A stretch of DNA of 64,000 bases from Primula veris (lineage: Eukaryota; Streptophyta; Magnoliopsida; Ericales; Primulaceae), in the NCBI GenBank assembly GCA_963682055.1, contig OY821749.1, positions 4,266,336-4,330,335 of the forward strand, given 5' to 3'. The position numbers and the translations under genes are program-made. Below the pieces are notes generated by a model. It had not been told where the DNA came from, made no database searches, and worked only from the letters and a program-made list of their open reading frames with translations. Shown one piece after another: positions 1 to 10,710 of the stretch (the first letter of the stretch is position 1; every line of letters starts with the position of its first letter).

Positions 1-480
1 TATCTCACTCAAGTTTTTAAGACGTTTCTTCTAAATTTTTTAAAGAGTATGATTTCTTTTGAAACGGTTTGAGGGAAAACACATTAGCTACCCCGAAGAT
101 AGTTTTATGATAACTATGATTGTGAAAGTTATTAAGCGTTTAATGACTTAATTTGATTTGGTATATTGAACATAATCAATCACATAAAAATTAAAAATAC
201 TATTTTATATGGAGCGACTCTTAGCCAAACAGAATGATAGAAAAATATTGTTTTTAATGCAAAAACACCAGAAAGTACAAGCATTTAAATATTTGTTTTT
301 CTCAGTCGTCAATTGTTATTCAATTTCTGAATCGACTAATTTCGCTTAAAAAACTATTTTTGAACAATTATTTTTTACTTTGTGCACATTTGGACAAATA
401 AGATTTGACACCAGGACCTTTTCATAAAATAACCGTATTAAACGGCCACATGAGCTATACCTTATACTGAGATAGTATGG
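1..480. other. AT-rich intergenic sequence
   Basis: I see no gene, clear repeat or RNA in this stretch. It is low-GC sequence with stop codons in every frame. Confidence 0.6.
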
Positions 481-484
481 GTAT

Positions 485-2758
485 GACGACTAAACTATTT
501 AATTATTGATCATCCTTTCTAACTTATTTAAGAATTAATCTTTTTTTTTAAAACTAATTAAAAATTGATCATTTTTCTAATAAATATAAAAAGCCTATTA
601 ATTATGTTACTACTCATTTGGTCAAATCCTTCTCTGGCGGCGGCTTCCGTTGTCGTCTCCAAAGCCCCCTGATCGCCTTTCTCTCTCCCCTCGTCCTCTA
701 TACTCTCTTTCCATTTTTTTTTACTCTCTCCGATCTCTACGTCGTGATCTTTGGTCTAGTGACGGAGAGCTTCGTCAAGAAATCCGGTGGCAGTGATGGC
801 GATATCCGACGCATCTCTCTCTATGTGTGTGCTTTTTTCAGAGATCTCAATTGTAAATTTGATTGTTAGGTGTTTTATCATTTTAATCCAAAAATTATAT
901 TTTAACATTATAACCTCTAGATGTTATTAAAAATTGATATTTTGTCTATTATTGTTTTCGGTTTAAGTTCAAACATGCCTTTTTTTAGTAGAAAATATGA
1001 ATAAAATGCTAATAGTGCTAGTCTTTTATTATTAGATTGTTTTTTAAAAGATATGGTATTTCCAAATTACCACATTCGTATTGAAATGAACATAAACCAT
1101 TTTCACATGACTATAGACTTTTTAAAAACGATTTAGATTAGTTTCAAATGGTATCAATTTGTTTTTATAATAATACGAATTGTTTTTAAAATTTCTCAAA
1201 CTGTTTTTTAGATCAATCAGACTGTTTATAATTGACTTTTTTAAAATGACCATAAACGGATTAAAATAACTCAAATTGTGTTTAAATTTACCTAGACTAT
1301 TTTGAAATGTCTCAAACTGTTTTAAAATGTCTCAGACTGTTATTAATATGATTTAAAACAACTCAGACTATTTTTAAAAATAGCGAGACTGTTTTTAAAT
1401 GACTTAAAATGACTCAGATTGTTTTTATAATTAATTACTCCAACTATTTTTAAAATGACTTATAACAACTCATATTGTTTTTATAATTACTCGGACTGTT
1501 TTATAATTACTCATACTATTTTTAAAATGACTTATAACTACTCATATTGTTTTTATAATTACTCAGAATGTTTTTCAAATGACTTATAACAACCCAGACT
1601 ATTTTTATAATTACTCGGATTGTTTTTAAAATGAATTAAATTAACTATGACCGTCTTTAAAATAACTTAAAATGAGTCAAACTGTTTTTAAAATGACTTA
1701 AAATGAGCCAAACTGTTTTTAAAATAACTTAAAATAAGTCAGATTGCTTTTAAAATGAGAGTAAGTCTGTTTTTAAAATGACTTAAAACGAATCAGACTG
1801 TTTTTTAAATGACTTAAATTAACACAGACTGTTTTTAAAATAACGTAAATTAACTCAGACCGTTTTTTAAAATGACTTAAATTAACTTAGACTATTTTTA
1901 AAATGACTTAAAACGAATAAGGCTGTTTTTTAAATGACTTAAAACTACTCAAACATTTTTTTAAATGACTTAAATTAACTCAGACTATTTTTAAAATGAT
2001 GTAAATTAACTCACATTGTTTTTTAAAATAACTTAAATTAACTCAGACTCTTTTTAAAATAACTTAAAACGACGTAGACTGTTTTTTAAATGACTTAAAT
2101 TAACTCATACAATTTTTAAAATGACATAAATTAACTCAGGCTGTTTTTTAAAATGACTTAAATTAACTCAGACTATTTTTAAAATGATTTAAATTAACAC
2201 AGATTGTTTTTAAAATGACTTAAATTAACCCAGACTATTTTTAAAATGACCCAGACTATTTTTAAAATGATTTAAATTAACTTAGTCTATTTTTACACTG
2301 ACTTAAATTAACTGAGAATGTTTTTTAAATGACTTAAAATTACTCTGATTGTTTTTTGAAATGACTCGTGCTATTTTTAAAATGACATATACTGTTTTTT
2401 AAAAAGATAATTTTTTGCGTTTTAGGATTTTTCTAATTTTTTTGGAATTTTCATTTTTTACGGGTTTTCGGTATTTCATGATTTATTTGTTTGTTATATT
2501 TTTAAGGATTGAATGCATCACAATTTTAATTATATAGCATTTTATAATTAAATTTAAACTACAGTGACTAAAATGAAAATTTTCTAAACTACAGGAGGAT
2601 TGACGTCTGGATCAAGCGCTGATCTGGTGCATCGCGCACACGTTGTACGTCGGTTTTCCATTGGGGGAAGTTAAAATGGACTGAAACTCAAATAGTTTCA
2701 GCGTTTGGGACCAATACTTAATTATTATGTAAAACTAGTACCAATCTCAAATTTACCC
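485..2758. mobile_element. Putative non-autonomous element with a minisatellite core, copy 1
   Basis: The outer segments around the 31-bp array resemble those around the second array at 54.2-56.05 kb. Both have a flank with an 'actaattaa..attgatca' type phrase on the left and 'caatacttaatta' followed by 'aatttaccc' on the right, and both have a T-rich stretch just after the array. This suggests one mobile family whose core is the array. The left boundary is uncertain and I found no target duplication. Copy 1 also carries a pyrimidine-rich, GC-richer piece at about 610-870 that copy 2 lacks. That piece contains an 83-codon open frame that I do not regard as a gene. Confidence 0.35.
1190..2405. 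repeat. 31-bp degenerate minisatellite array, first copy
   Basis: About 1.2 kb of imperfect tandem repeats. The typical unit combines 'gactgtttttaaaatgac' with 'ttaaattaactca', about 31 bp together. Shorter 17-20 bp variants lack the middle. Early units are the most diverged; units at about 1780-2340 are the most regular. The same unit fills 54784-55746. Confidence 0.85.
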
Positions 2759-2760
2759 GA

Positions 2761-2820
2761 TAGTACTTTTTGGTTTCATAAAAAAATAGTTAGTACTTTT
2801 TGGTTTCATAAAAAAATAGT
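2761..2820. repeat. Exact 30-bp tandem duplication
   Basis: Two identical 30-bp copies lie side by side, 2761-2790 and 2791-2820, each starting 'tagtactttttggtttcata'. The perfect identity implies a recent slippage or duplication event. Confidence 0.9.
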
Positions 2821-2926
2821 TTATATTTCATCTTTTAAATGTTTGTCTCAAATTGAGACTTAGATTTCTGTAAAAGATTTGACTTTCCGTTTTAATTTTA
2901 CATGTGCATCGTTTTTAACGAGCATT

Positions 2927-2931
<5 letters not shown>

Positions 2932-2959
<28 letters not shown>
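2932..2959. repeat. (TA)n microsatellite
   Basis: An uninterrupted run of TA dinucleotides. Confidence 0.9.
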
Positions 2960-2962
<3 letters not shown>

Positions 2963-3315
2963 GACGGTCATAATTATTCTAGCTCAAATGTTTGTCCCAA
3001 ACAGGTGGCTTTATTTACATAGCTTTTCTTAACAAAAAAACAATTGTGCAAAAATAAAATGAACAATTTTAATTTGACAAATGAAGTAATGCTTTTACAT
3101 GTAACCCTAATAGAATAGGGGTGGACAGATATGTTTGAGAACTACGTACTATAACTGAAAAATGATGACCATATAATCACGATCATAAATTTTAGTTGGG
3201 ATAAAATAAAATCTTAGCTTGTTTTGTAAAAATAATACTTCAAAATATGGAAATAATTTATTCCTGCATTTGAATGTAATAGGTTGTTATATATATACAT
3301 ACACATATATATATA

Positions 3316-3617
3316 TCATTCTATTATAATAAACCAACACAAGTTAAATAATTCTGTCCAATTTAGCCATTTTTTTTTCAAAAATACTTCTATACCTTTA
3401 TATTAATTACAATAATACCATACTCCCGTAAAAATATAAAAAGTAAAAACCAATAAAACTATATATTTATCACTCTTTAATAAACAATTTTTTTAAAATT
3501 TTAAACTATGTTTTTTTTTGTATTATCCACATATTTAATTTTATCATAAATATACATATTTTTTATGTTTTTAACGCGTTATGCGCCGCACACGCAATGC
3601 GTGGGACACAATTACTA
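3316..3617 (+). mobile_element. Helitron-like short element, copy 1
   Basis: The element starts with TC after an A (TCATTCTATTATAATAA). It ends about 15 bases after a small perfect hairpin, CACGC-AAT-GCGTG, followed by 'gggacacaattacta'. A TC start, a hairpin close to the 3' end and no inverted repeats or target duplication are the layout of non-autonomous Helitrons. The expected CTRR end is present only as CTA followed by T, so it is slightly decayed. A related copy follows immediately at 3618, and another lies at 24187-24478. Confidence 0.5.
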
Positions 3618-3805
3618 TCATTCTATTATAATAAGTCAACTCAAGTCAAATGAGACTGTCAAATTTAACAACTTTTTTCAAAAATAGCTATATACCTTTA
3701 TATTAATTATAATAATACTATACTCACGTAAAAATATAAAAAGTAAAAACTAATAAAACTATATATTTATCATTCTTTAACAAATAATTTTTGTAAAATT
3801 CTTTT
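3618..3805 (+). mobile_element. Helitron-like short element, copy 2, 3'-truncated
   Basis: It begins exactly where copy 1 ends, with the same TCATTCTATTATAATAA start. It runs closely parallel to copy 1 (for example 'cacgtaaaaatataaaaagt') to about 3800, where the similarity stops before any hairpin. The two copies therefore stand head to tail. Confidence 0.5.
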
Positions 3806-4578
3806 AACAAACAAGAAATATATGGATCATGGATGCATATATTTCTCTTTCTTTCATATTTATCTCATTCTCACGAGATATATTCTCCAACTTCAATTGC
3901 ATATGGATCCAAATAGATTATAGTCATTGATCTCATTATTTTAAAATATAACGGGTCATGTTATTTGAAGTTCGGTAGTCATCAAAGTTAGTTGTACTGC
4001 ACCCATTTCCCAACTCTTAACTACATATTTTCTTGAGTAAATATAGTCAGGGGGTAATGCATAAATTTGGTAAGGCACGGGGAAAACCATTTAAAACAAA
4101 GTACTGTTGTGTAGAAAATAACCAATTAGGTCATTATTAATTTACTTATTTGCATGAAAGCATTAAAGATTCTAACAGTTAGAATCATATCGTCTCTCAT
4201 TAATCGGAATATGTTTAGTTTATCACTTTATCTTATTGAATAATATCTTTCTTTTTCTAATAAGGATAAGATTTCAATAGTTATATTTTTAATTAATAAT
4301 CTTTCTAACTTGACATTTTTTGTAACAAAATCATTTTAATTTTACTTTGATGATTTTCATTAGATTATAACTTTTGCAATAGGTACGTAGACCAAGCTAT
4401 CATTCAAAACACAATAAAGAAATACAAAATGATGTCATATTTTAATAATTCAGAAAGGAAACATTGTAGATTGGAGTTATTTGTATTGCCAAAACTACAA
4501 ATGACTAATTAATTAAGCTCGTTCATCTCGCTTGTATTTTTTTGGAAAATTTAATTATTAAAGCCTGTCTTTATCGAG
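3806..4578. other. Intergenic sequence
   Basis: AT-rich sequence with no supported gene or repeat. Confidence 0.6.
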
Positions 4579-4762
4579 TTATATTATAAAAAAATATCTA
4601 AATACCGACGGGATTAGTAACGGTATTTTTTGTTACGAGTTTATTAGCGACGGTTTTTGTGACGGATTTGTGACAGTTTAATCAATTTGTGACAATTTTT
4701 TAAATTAATGACAGGTTTGTGACATCTTTTAACTTTTAATGAATCAAAAATTATTTTGTAGT
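4579..4762 (-). mobile_element. CACTA-type MITE, degenerate copy
   Basis: This is an inverted, diverged copy of the MITE at 34652-34845. It shares the hallmark run of 'gtgac' phrases (ttagcgacggtttttgtgac, then tttgtgacagttta) and ends in 'attattttgtag'. The terminal CACTA bases are eroded on both sides. Confidence 0.7.
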
Positions 4763-5591
4763 TAAGTTGGTTACTTGGTTTGGAGTAAACAAGCCTGTCC
4801 TTTTTTCTGAGGTTTGGTGTCGTCGGTGTAACGGCTATTGTGCGTGTGTGTACAGTTTTTATTTTATTAGTGTGGGGGTACATTTAGGAATCCGCATTTT
4901 TGCCAATGTCAACATTTTTTCTGAATGAGCTGCCCCACATTATCATCTCATGGCCAAAGTTTATAAATTATGATTAAAAAAATGATCTTATGGATAAAAC
5001 ATGAATGTAATTTAAGTAAAAGACTGTTTTAAAATTCAGTATCGCTCGTAGGTTTATAAGAAACAAACTAAAACGAATCATTTAAAAAAAATTAAAACGA
5101 AACGGATGAAGTACTTCTTTTTCTTTCTAGAAGTCAAAATAGTATGAAATCTATAAGTAGACAGTTAACAATGGGTACATAATTTCAAATTAAGCAAATT
5201 TATCCCCCCAAAAAAGGAAACCATAGGCATGGATTTTCTTTGATTGTCGAATGTGGGAGTATATGTTGGAAATATGATTTACCCATAGTGTTTTAAAGTG
5301 ATAAAATACACATAGTGTAAGCCAAAGGTTTAGTGTTAGTCAGTAGATTTCCGTGCTCCTTGTGCTGAAACCTTGTCCGACGAGCATCGAAGCGATTATT
5401 CACATGACTAAAGCGGCGGTTGTAATGTATGGAAAATTGGAAATTGACTTTTAAAATAAGGTTCTTGAAAGTGGGATTCGTAGAAACACGAGTCTCATGA
5501 ATTAGTTTAATTATATACTATCATGTAAGTGTAAGTGGTATATATTCCCCAAGTACTAGTTTACATATACAAGAGTATAGGTCTACACACA
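4763..5591. other. Intergenic sequence
   Basis: No gene or recognisable repeat seen. Confidence 0.6.
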
Positions 5592-5599
5592 TCCGCGAT

Positions 5600-8500
5600 C
5601 AGTGGCGAAACCAGTATGTGTAAATGGGGGTGCCAAAATATACCCAAAAAAAAAGCAACTTAAAATAATAATTTTTCATACTCACCCATAATCTATATAC
5701 CCCATTTAAGTGTTGTTGAACAAATACCAAAACATAAACACAAAAATTATTGCAAATAACTAACATGATATCTGATAAAATCAAAATAAATGAACCCGAC
5801 GGCTGCTCGCATTCGCAAATGCATCAATGATAGTTTCTGTGCTAAATTTTGAAGCAATATCTTTCTCAATATACATCATTATACAATCTTCAAGATAATC
5901 GGCTTCCATTTTATTACGAATACTAGTTTTGATGATATTCATAGCTGAAAATGATCTTTCTGCGGTGGCGGTAGAAACGGGAAGAGTAAGCACGAGAACC
6001 ACAATTCTATAAACAAGCTGATATGTTGTAGACCATTTTGTTTCTACCAACCATTGACAAAGCTCGGAAATCGATGATAAATTCTTGTATTCAGGAAGAG
6101 AAATAACACAATTCTCGTAATGTCGAAGTTCCAATTTCAAGTTACTTTTCTCAAACTCCGTAAAGTCCTCCGGATAAAATTTGTCAACAAGTAGACAAAT
6201 ATCATCAATTTTGAATATTGAAGAGTGACAATTAGGATTCAAAGTAGAACTAAGAACTAACAATTCCATTACTTGCTCATCAAAGCGACGATTTAGTTCT
6301 TGAATTTGAGAATCTATAGCACGATAGAAAATATCAACTCTATAGCGGTCAAGTACTGAAAAGTTATCACGAGTGGGATCATACCTCGAAGAATATTTTG
6401 CATTCAAGTTTGGGATATCAATGTTGCGTGATTCACAAAAGAGTTTGACGGTAGCAACCAAATCATCGAATTCATCATCTCTAAGATTTTGAAGAAGGCT
6501 TTTAGTAGATAAAACCATTGAAGTAGCCTTAAGAATGTCTTGAGTTTTAGATTGCAAAGCTAGACAAAGAAAATTCGTGATTCCTAACATTGACTTCATA
6601 AGATGAAGTATAAAGACAAATTCAAAGGAAGTCAATGCCTTATGTGTTGAACGAGCTTCTCCCTTTAGAGAAGTAGGTCCATCTTCATAAATATTAAGTA
6701 AAACCATGCAAGCAGCACTATACATTTTTATCAAGCTAGAAACAGACTTTAGGTGAGAACTCCAGCGAGTATCACCAGGTCGTTGCAGATTACCAATTTG
6801 ATTTAATCCTCTTCCAGTCTCAAGCTCTTCAATGGAAATTAAGAAAACAATATCATCGGCATGGGCAGCTTTCAACTCATCATTTCTCTTGCATGATACA
6901 CTAACAATATTCACGATCCGAAGCAATTTAGCAAAAAATCGGTCGACTGGAAGCACTTCTTTTGCTGATGCCACTAATGCTAATTGTAATCGATGTGCGA
7001 AGCAGTGAACATAATAAGCATATGGGCAATCACTTAATATCAAAGCTTGTAGTCCATGAAACTCACCCCGCATGTTACTTGCACCGTCAAATCCTTGTCC
7101 CCGAATATTCCGAATATCGAGATTGTGGTGATTAAGAACTGAGCATATGCTATCTTTTAGTGTCACTGCCATAGTGTTGGGAACATGAAAAATACCAAAA
7201 AAACGCTCCCGTAAAACACCATTTTTATCAACAAATCTTATAACTACTGCCATCTGCTCCTTTTTTGACGCATCTCGAGATTCGTCCACTATAATGGAGA
7301 ATTTAGCATGTCCAATTTATTCTCGAATCGCCTCTTTCACTTTTATAGAAAAGATATGTAAAATTTCTTTTTGAATATCAGACGACTTGTAAGTGGCATT
7401 CTTTGGAACATTTATCAATGCTTTGGTGGCTTCTTCATTATATGATGCTAATAAATCATAAAACTCAAGGAAATTACCACGGTTGTTTGATGTTGATTTC
7501 TCATCATGCCCTCTGAAAGGCATAGCTTGAAAGGCCAATCTTCGAACCAAGTCAATAGAATTTTTTAAGCGAATGCGATTGTTAAAAACTTGTTCGGCAG
7601 AAAATTTTACAATCACCCTTTCAATATTTTGAGTTGGGTTTTGTATTTCCTTCCATTTATGTTCAGCGGTTCGATGACAAGAATCGGAATTAACACCTTC
7701 ATGCAAACGAAAAGAACAAGTTTTCCCGCTATTGACCTTCCTCCAACCATCAAAACCTTCAACAAAAAATGCACTATGTCCTGCAAAACTAGACCCATCC
7801 GGAGGCGCAAAAAGGAAACAAGGAAAACAGAAAGCCTTGTTCTTGGCCACTGAATATTCCAACCACGAAAATAAAGCAAACCACGGAGCTTGAAATCTTC
7901 GAGGACGAGCCTTGGCGGATGCAAGAGTATACGGATATTTTTTTCCTAAATCGGGACGATTTGGACTATGTAGAGTTATGTACGCCCTACGAACTTCGTC
8001 ACGCCTATTAACAGGATACTCCCAAATTTTTCTACGTAATCCAGGATCACGCTCTAGCGAATTAATATCAAATTCTACTGTGTCGATTCTTTGAATTTTT
8101 GTTGGAGGACTAGGCGTATCGATTGTCACGTGATCAACACTACTACCAACATTCTCTTCCGTCGGAGAAACATTAGCTCTCTTAAAGAACGAATTTATTT
8201 TAGGTGTCTTTCCCATTTTATACTCGATAAAAATATTAGCGATGCCAGATCTGCAGATTAAAACTCTAAGAGTTAATAGCCCTTTTTTTTTTCCTTGAGT
8301 ACTTTAATCAAACACCTATGGTGCAACATAACATCAATACATATAATAAAAAGAAGCATATTAAAGGAAAAAATAAATAGAAGAGTATACCTTGCCGAGC
8401 CAGAAGGATAGAATTGTTGATGTTTTTTTAATTAAATCTAACCCCAATCAATGCGGTGCACAGCAGCACAGAGGAGTGGAGTTTTTCTTTTTTCAACTTT

Positions 8501-8810
8501 GTTTTTTATTTTGATACACACGCTGACACGCACGAAGAGAAGTGTTGTTGATGTTATTTTTTTTTTAATTAAATCTTAAAGAGTCCAATATCAAAGAAAA
8601 ATATAATTGGGTCTTTCGGCCCAAATTTAATTATTGTGTTTTGGGTTCAAATATTAGCTATAAATATATGTACAAGTAACATATTTTTATGGGGGTGCCA
8701 AATCTACACCTAAAAAGAAATTGTACTAAAAAAAAATTGCGTCACTTGGGATTTCTAAAATTATGGGGGGTGCCGTGGCACCCGATCGTCCCCACTTAGC
8801 TTCCCCCCTG
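5600..8810 (-). mobile_element. hAT-superfamily DNA transposon, ZMYM1-like type
   Basis: A 3,211-bp element flanked by a perfect 8-bp target duplication TCCGCGAT at 5592-5599 and 8811-8818; 8 bp is the hAT signature. The ends are CAGTGGCGAAACCAG on the left and, read inward, CAGGGGGGAAGCTAAG on the right, matching at 10 of the first 14 bases. Subterminal 'gggggtgcc' motifs recur near both ends (5627 and 8690-8773). The element carries one long transposase frame on the minus strand. The intact target duplication and near-full-length frame point to a fairly recent insertion. Confidence 0.93.
5781..8216 (-). pseudogene. hAT transposase with a single internal stop codon
   Basis: This frame would encode an 811-residue transposase of the plant hAT group that databases often label 'zinc finger MYM-type protein 1-like'. 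It starts MGKTPKINSFFKR at 8216. A TTF-type zinc-finger region follows around residues 90-150 (RRFQAPWFALFSW, CFPCFLF). A DUF4371/RNase-H-like core comes next, with VDESRD and GQGFDGASNM carrying the likely catalytic aspartates. The C-terminal hAT dimerisation region has TATAERSFSAMN, with the likely catalytic Glu, and ends at 5781. The only lesion I see is an in-frame TAA at 7317-7319 (codon 300); the frame is open on both sides. A lone nonsense codon makes this copy probably non-autonomous. The transposase binds element ends and excises them in the nucleus. Confidence 0.9.
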
Positions 8811-9840
8811 TCCGCGATAAGTCTCCGGGATAGGTTTAAGAACGCGTTGTGTTCGGGCTCGGTACAGACTGATCGGGTTTGTGCTCGTGTCCCATACTCA
8901 CGGTACGATTTGCTGGTGTTGGTTCAAATGTACTGCCAGATTTAATCCAATAGTTTTTAGACACTTTGAGCTATGTATAAGCAGGCTTCGAGACTCAATT
9001 GTTGTTTCTTTCCAGTCATAGCAAACATATATTGTACATTGGAAAATTATTGTCGTACGCCAACAGAAGCTTAACTGACATGCAAATTGTTGTCTCGTCT
9101 TTGATATCCATATTTACCCATTTAATTAATCATTTGCACTTCAGCCTTACTTTGTTGTTATTATCTTTCATTGCTACCGTTTCAGTTAAGTATATTTCAG
9201 TCCAGTTCCTCAAATAAAACTTCATTTTTGCTTGTTCAATTTTGTTTTGTTAATTTTATTTTATTTTACTGATTGTTCTTTAATTAGTCAATGGAAGAGA
9301 GCGGGAGTCAGCTGGTTCTGTTGGTAAGCATTTCCTTTCCGTCATGCCATCGGAAAGGATGGAAAGAGACAAATTCTGGTGCTAAGCCTACCCAGACTCA
9401 TAATTGAGATTTTTTTATGAAGACGGGTTTTTCTTAGAGGTATGAAAGATCAAAGAAGTCAGATGTCTAGAAAGATGACTTCATATGGTGACGAATCCCA
9501 ATCGAGACTTAAGAAGGGTGGGCTCATAACTATCAATGAGCGCTGTCTGCTGCAACCGTTGGTAAGGAAATGCTAATTAAAGGATCAAGTGACCCAACTT
9601 GATGGTAAGGTCGACCATTTGGGGTGAAAGAGATTGTCGCGTCTTTTGCTGTTTCCCTTAGGGCGCTAACCAAAATCGGATTTGGACTTTCCTCTTATTT
9701 TGTTAAGGGGAGTTATGACATGATTTATTATTACTAGCTGAAGCTGGCGGAATGCCTAACCTCAGTTAGCTCAAATTGTCACAGAAAAAGACTTAAAAAA
9801 TCAGTACTCCATGACCTAACATCAGTAAAATGAAATGATA

Positions 9841-9898
9841 CCTTTAATTCCTTGTATGTTAGTTGTTGACCTTTAATTCCTTGTATGGTAGTTGTTGA
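9841..9898. repeat. 29-bp tandem duplication
   Basis: Two adjacent copies of a 29-base unit beginning 'cctttaattccttgtatg' (9841-9869 and 9870-9898) differ at one base. Confidence 0.85.
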
Positions 9899-10560
9899 GA
9901 TATGAGCTTGCTTTTGGACTTGATTTGTAGATAACAAATTGAACTCTTGTAGTGTTATACTTTGCAAAATGAAGATGGACCTTGTCTAGGTGTTATCTTT
10001 GTGTTGGTAGAAAAATTTCTTATTGAATACAATATCGGGACATAAGCTGTTTGGTTAACTGCATATAACTTCTCATAGCATGTATATCCTACAAAACAAC
10101 ACTAGTTTGAAGATGTACAATAGACTTATATATAAATGAATATTTGAGATTAGGTACAATTAGTTGTTAGCATCAGAATACCAAAGCACAAATGCACAAT
10201 TATAGTCACTATTAATTTAATACAACCTATCCTCTTTTCAATTCTTTTAATGTTAGCAATCTTACTCGGATGAGTTGTTCATAACGTTATACTTTGATAG
10301 CAGGTTTATAAGCTGTAGATTTGCAAAATAAAATCCGATGCTAGATAACCGAAGGTACGGGACTATTTGCTAATATCTTTTGTAAATTGGAAAAAGGCTT
10401 TAAATCAGAAAATACTCTTTCAATGGAGTAAAAGAATTTCAGTAAGGGGAGTATGTTCACAAGAATGAAACTTAAAGGGTTTGGATGTCTTTTCCAATAT
10501 CCAAGGGCGATCTCGTATGATTTATCTCAATAGAGAATTTAACTACCCACCGTTCTTAAG

Positions 10561-10710
10561 GCTAAACATAATTAAGCTTCTTTCCGATCCCTGATACCAT
10601 GACTTGCAAGGCTTTAAAGTTTCTTTTGATTTTCTTAATTAAAGCTAAACATAATTAAGCTTCTTTCCGATCCCTGATACCATGACTTGCAAGGCTTTAA
10701 AGTTTCTTTT
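10561..10710. repeat. 83-bp tandem duplication
   Basis: The segment starting 'gctaaacataattaagcttc' at 10561 recurs at 10644 and is identical for 67 bases, so the period is 83 bp. The identity suggests a recent duplication. Confidence 0.9.

Noticed and set aside
618..869. 83-codon open frame with a hydrophobic middle
   Set aside because: The composition is simple CT-rich repetition, there is no homology I recognise, no splice partner and no promoter, and it sits inside a repetitive element.
1190..2405. CRISPR-like regular repeat array
   Set aside because: Repeats are contiguous, imperfect and without distinct spacers, in a plant nuclear context; this is a minisatellite.
7590..8094. Several open frames on the opposite strand and in other frames over the hAT transposase
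   Set aside because: They are shadows of the transposase frame; they show no motif of their own.
8763..9217. Two ~60-70 codon frames just right of the hAT element
   Set aside because: The first begins inside the hAT terminus; neither has a recognisable feature or splice sites.
9290..9700. GC-richer block that might be organelle-derived DNA or a retroelement leader
   Set aside because: I could not match it to any plastid, mitochondrial or retroelement sequence I know; no frame or border supports a call.
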